DNA of 17,877 bases from Candidatus Gastranaerophilales bacterium HUM_12. Its GTDB lineage: Bacteria; Cyanobacteriota; Vampirovibrionia; Gastranaerophilales; Gastranaerophilaceae. This document shows, one piece after another, positions 16,285 through 17,877 of this stretch; position 1 is the stretch's first letter; each line of letters opens with the position of its first letter. The translations under genes and the position numbers were made by a program. The notes beneath the pieces are model-generated. The model was not told where the DNA came from. It made no database searches and saw only the letters and a program-made list of their open reading frames with translations. The stretch spans positions 1 through 17,877 of the forward strand of contig DABJ01000012.1 in assembly GCA_002102825.1 (NCBI GenBank), given 5' to 3'.

Positions 16285-16659
16285 ATGAAGTATGAAATAA
16301 TTCTTTTAGTAATTTTAATATTAGCACTTCCCGTACAAGCCAAACATTTACACTTAGAAAAAGAATACCAAACTTGTTGGTGTAATGCGCATAATGGAAT
16401 TATGGAATACAAACTTTCTGATTACACCAGAGTTGATTGCCTAACTTCAACTCATGCTATAGAATTTGACTTCGCACCAAAAGTATATGAAAGCATTGGA
16501 CAAGCGCTTTATTATGGACTAGAAACCTGTAAAAAAGCCGGAGTTGTACTAATTTTAGAAAATTCCCAATCAGAACAAAAATATGTAAAACGACTTGAAA
16601 AAGTCGCGAAACAATATAACATCGACTATTGGCTTATGTACCCAAGTGATTTAGAATAA
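16285..16659 (+). CDS. Small exported protein, possible PD-(D/E)XK-like fold
   Basis: The 124-aa protein begins MKYEIILLVILILALPVQA, a clear signal peptide with cleavage likely after VQA. The mature part is about 105 aa with a CWC pair near its start. Its core (YTRVDCL, then AIEFDFA, then SIGQALYYG and VVLILEN) resembles the strand-D, E-x-D strand, helix layout of small restriction-endonuclease-like proteins. The family call is tentative, since the usual catalytic Lys is replaced by Asp. I chose the ATG at 16285 because it places the signal peptide at the N-terminus; the frame extends to a GTG at 16249. No good ribosome site is visible. It follows the trpS terminator and ends 4 bp from the convergent YkgJ-type gene. 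Confidence 0.7.
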   Translation: MKYEIILLVILILALPVQAKHLHLEKEYQTCWCNAHNGIMEYKLSDYTRVDCLTSTHAIEFDFAPKVYESIGQALYYGLETCKKAGVVLILENSQSEQKYVKRLEKVAKQYNIDYWLMYPSDLE

Positions 16660-16663
16660 CAAA

Positions 16664-17032
16664 TTAAACAGTCAAATCGCAAAATATGGTAGATTTTGGA
16701 TTTTTGCTTGTACCATATTCTCGACATATTTGAGGTCTGTTTTCATAGATATTACATCTATAATCACTTCTTAAAAACGGGCATTTATTCTTTAACAAAT
16801 TAAACAATGTCGTTATTGGAATAATTTGTTTACCACCTTGCGATGGAATATTTCCCATTTCGACTGTTTTTATAACAGGGTTAACAACTTTATCACTATA
16901 TTTAGACAAATAGGACTCGGGAATTGGTGCATTCATACAACAATTTGCATGACATTTGAAAATATCACAACGAGGTCTGCCATTGAACGCTACTACATTA
17001 TTTTGATAATTATAACTACTAATATTTAACAT
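16664..17032 (-). CDS. YkgJ-family cysteine cluster protein
   Basis: This is a small protein of the YkgJ / CxxxCxxCC family, predicted to chelate zinc or iron; its biochemical role is not settled. The cysteines stand at 22, 27, 31 and 32 (CDIFKCHANCC) and at 84, 93, 103 and 118. The second group is in the typical frame CPFL....CNIYENRPQICREYG. I chose the ATG at 17032 because AGGAG lies 7 nt upstream. The frame extends 22 codons further but without a ribosome site. The first 18 residues (MLNISSYNYQNNVVAFNG) lie before the cluster and match the N-terminal style of other small proteins here. Length is 122 aa, typical for the short members. Confidence 0.88.
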   Translation of the reverse strand: MLNISSYNYQNNVVAFNGRPRCDIFKCHANCCMNAPIPESYLSKYSDKVVNPVIKTVEMGNIPSQGGKQIIPITTLFNLLKNKCPFLRSDYRCNIYENRPQICREYGTSKNPKSTIFCDLTV

Positions 17033-17086
17033 TTTTATCTCCTGTTTGTTATAAGGTTCAAACAAAAATATTTTTGCTATATATAG

Positions 17087-17115
17087 ATATACCCCCATTA
17101 AAATTTATATGTAAA
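17087..17115 (-). promoter_or_regulatory. Putative promoter of the YkgJ-type gene
   Basis: On the minus strand, TTTACA (17110-17115), 17 bp and GTATAT (17087-17092) make a moderate promoter with a leader of about 48 nt. It lies in the 171-bp gap after the recombinase-like gene, which otherwise holds only a weak 6-bp AT hairpin. Confidence 0.4.
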
Positions 17116-17203
17116 ATTCTATAAAAATACCAAAAAGGATATCGATATTAATTATACCCATTTAAATAGTTTTCTAAGAAAATAATACGGATTATTTTGC
17201 AGA

Positions 17204-17734
17204 CTATAAAGAAACACCTTCCCGGAATCTTAAATTCATATTCTCATCAACACCTATATAGTTTAAAGTTTGTTTTACTGTTGATTGATTAAACAACCAT
17301 TGTAAATAAGACAAATCTTTATACTTTATGTAATAATGATAAGCAAATGTTTTGCGCCAAGAGGCTACAGAATACCTATCTTGAACCCCCAATTTGGTAC
17401 ATATAGATTTGAATACATTAAACACAAAAATTCGATCTAACGTATTACCGGTTTTGGTTTTAAACAAGTAATCCTCTCCTTGACTATTCGTAGTAAAATC
17501 CTTAATAATTTCTTGAAGTTCATCATCAAGAGGAACTGACTTATCTTTTCCCCAAACTATATATTTTTTATTTTTTATATCTTGCACTTTTAATTTCAAT
17601 AGTTCTTTTAAATTAATTCCGGTATTAATAGCTAAAACAAAAAGTAAATAACCTTGAGAATTTCCTGTACTCAAAAATAAATCTTTTATCTTATCTATCA
17701 TCTCAGTATCTTTTATTGGGAAATTTGCATACAC
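17204..17734 (-). CDS. Degenerate tyrosine recombinase, catalytic domain only
   Basis: The 176-aa protein aligns by eye with the catalytic domain of tyrosine recombinases: TGINLKELLKLKVQDI (38-53), the beta-hairpin with K63/K65, ASWRKTFAYH (124-133) and LFNQSTVKQTLNYIG (147-161). There is no N-terminal core-binding domain, as in FimB/FimE-size proteins. R127 and the nucleophile-position Y159 are kept. The first catalytic Arg is Asn41, the His of HxxR is Ala124 and the late His is Asn149, so strand exchange is doubtful. It may be an inactive DNA-binding relic or a specialised family. The start is a GTG at 17734 just after an in-frame TGA, without a good ribosome site; Met12 (17701) is an alternative. 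Confidence 0.78.
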   Translation of the reverse strand: MYANFPIKDTEMIDKIKDLFLSTGNSQGYLLFVLAINTGINLKELLKLKVQDIKNKKYIVWGKDKSVPLDDELQEIIKDFTTNSQGEDYLFKTKTGNTLDRIFVFNVFKSICTKLGVQDRYSVASWRKTFAYHYYIKYKDLSYLQWLFNQSTVKQTLNYIGVDENMNLRFREGVSL

Positions 17735-17766
17735 AACTACTCATCGTCCTAAAATTCTAACTTCTG

Positions 17767-17850
17767 CTATACATAGAATAGATGAAATAATAGAAATAAA
17801 GAATTCGCCAAATGGCTAATAATAAGTTTATCCTTATCATTACTTGTCAT
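17767..17850 (-). CDS. Possible small ORF or leader peptide, 27 aa
   Basis: An ATG at 17850 is preceded 6 nt upstream by AGGAAG, a good ribosome site, and opens a 27-codon frame that starts polar (MTSNDKDK) and ends hydrophobic (LFLLFHLFYV). It lies just upstream of the recombinase-like gene on the same strand, in a different frame. It may be a leader peptide, a tiny membrane protein or the start of a frameshifted gene. Confidence 0.25.
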   Translation of the reverse strand: MTSNDKDKLIISHLANSLFLLFHLFYV

Positions 17851-17877
17851 TTAAAACTTCCTGTTTTTTAAATTGCA

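Noticed and set aside
17033..17098. 22-residue N-terminal extension of the YkgJ-type protein
   Set aside because: It has no ribosome site, whereas the internal ATG at 17032 has AGGAG 7 nt upstream and gives a family-like length.
1..17877. CRISPR arrays, tRNA or rRNA genes, insertion sequences
   Set aside because: No spaced repeat array, cloverleaf with a CCA-type end, rRNA-like conserved stretch or transposase gene was seen on either strand.

Overview
The window is AT-rich bacterial DNA with short intergenic gaps, Shine-Dalgarno sites and sigma70-like promoters. A Ski2-type RNA helicase of the kind found in cyanobacteria and actinobacteria, a phosphodiester glycosidase, a four-domain GntR-like regulator and several small orphan proteins with N/S/F-rich starts together suggest a gut lineage of non-photosynthetic cyanobacteria (Candidatus Gastranaerophilales / Melainabacteria, Vampirovibrionia). 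This placement is inferred from gene style. The window has no rRNA or other phylogenetic marker to prove it, although trpS, smc and scpA could be used for a tree.

Layout. Positions 51-473 (minus) hold a small orphan gene, divergent from the large Ski2-like helicase (618-2906, plus). A minus-strand block follows from 10492 down to 2976. It contains an exported phosphodiester glycosidase, then smc, scpA, scpB and a membrane-anchored TPR/matrixin-type metalloprotease. The last four overlap end to start and form one condensin operon with a protease attached. Upstream lie a small orphan gene (10757-11173) with its own TTGACA promoter and a strong terminator, and a regulator made of four GntR-like winged helices (11316-12491). 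The regulator is divergent from a UmuC-type translesion polymerase (12633-13826).

The plus strand continues with a tandem pair of paralogous orphan genes (13888-14718), a small two-helix membrane protein (14730-15059) and trpS (15149-16192), which has its own promoter and terminator. A small exported protein with a possible nuclease-like fold (16285-16659) converges, 4 bp apart, on a YkgJ-type cysteine-cluster protein (16664-17032, minus). The right edge holds a catalytic-domain-only tyrosine recombinase relative that has lost key residues (17204-17734, minus).

Working together: SMC-ScpA-ScpB is the chromosome organisation and segregation complex, and its gene order and overlaps argue for coupled expression. 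The polymerase handles DNA damage bypass and no umuD is present beside it; the adjacent multi-wHTH protein is a candidate regulator of it. The most distinctive signals are the four-wHTH regulator, the degenerate recombinase, the paralog pair, a recurring short N-terminal segment on otherwise unrelated small proteins, the metalloprotease coupled to scpB, and a perfect dyad over the smc promoter. No tRNA, rRNA, CRISPR array, insertion sequence or gap longer than 300 bp without a gene was found.
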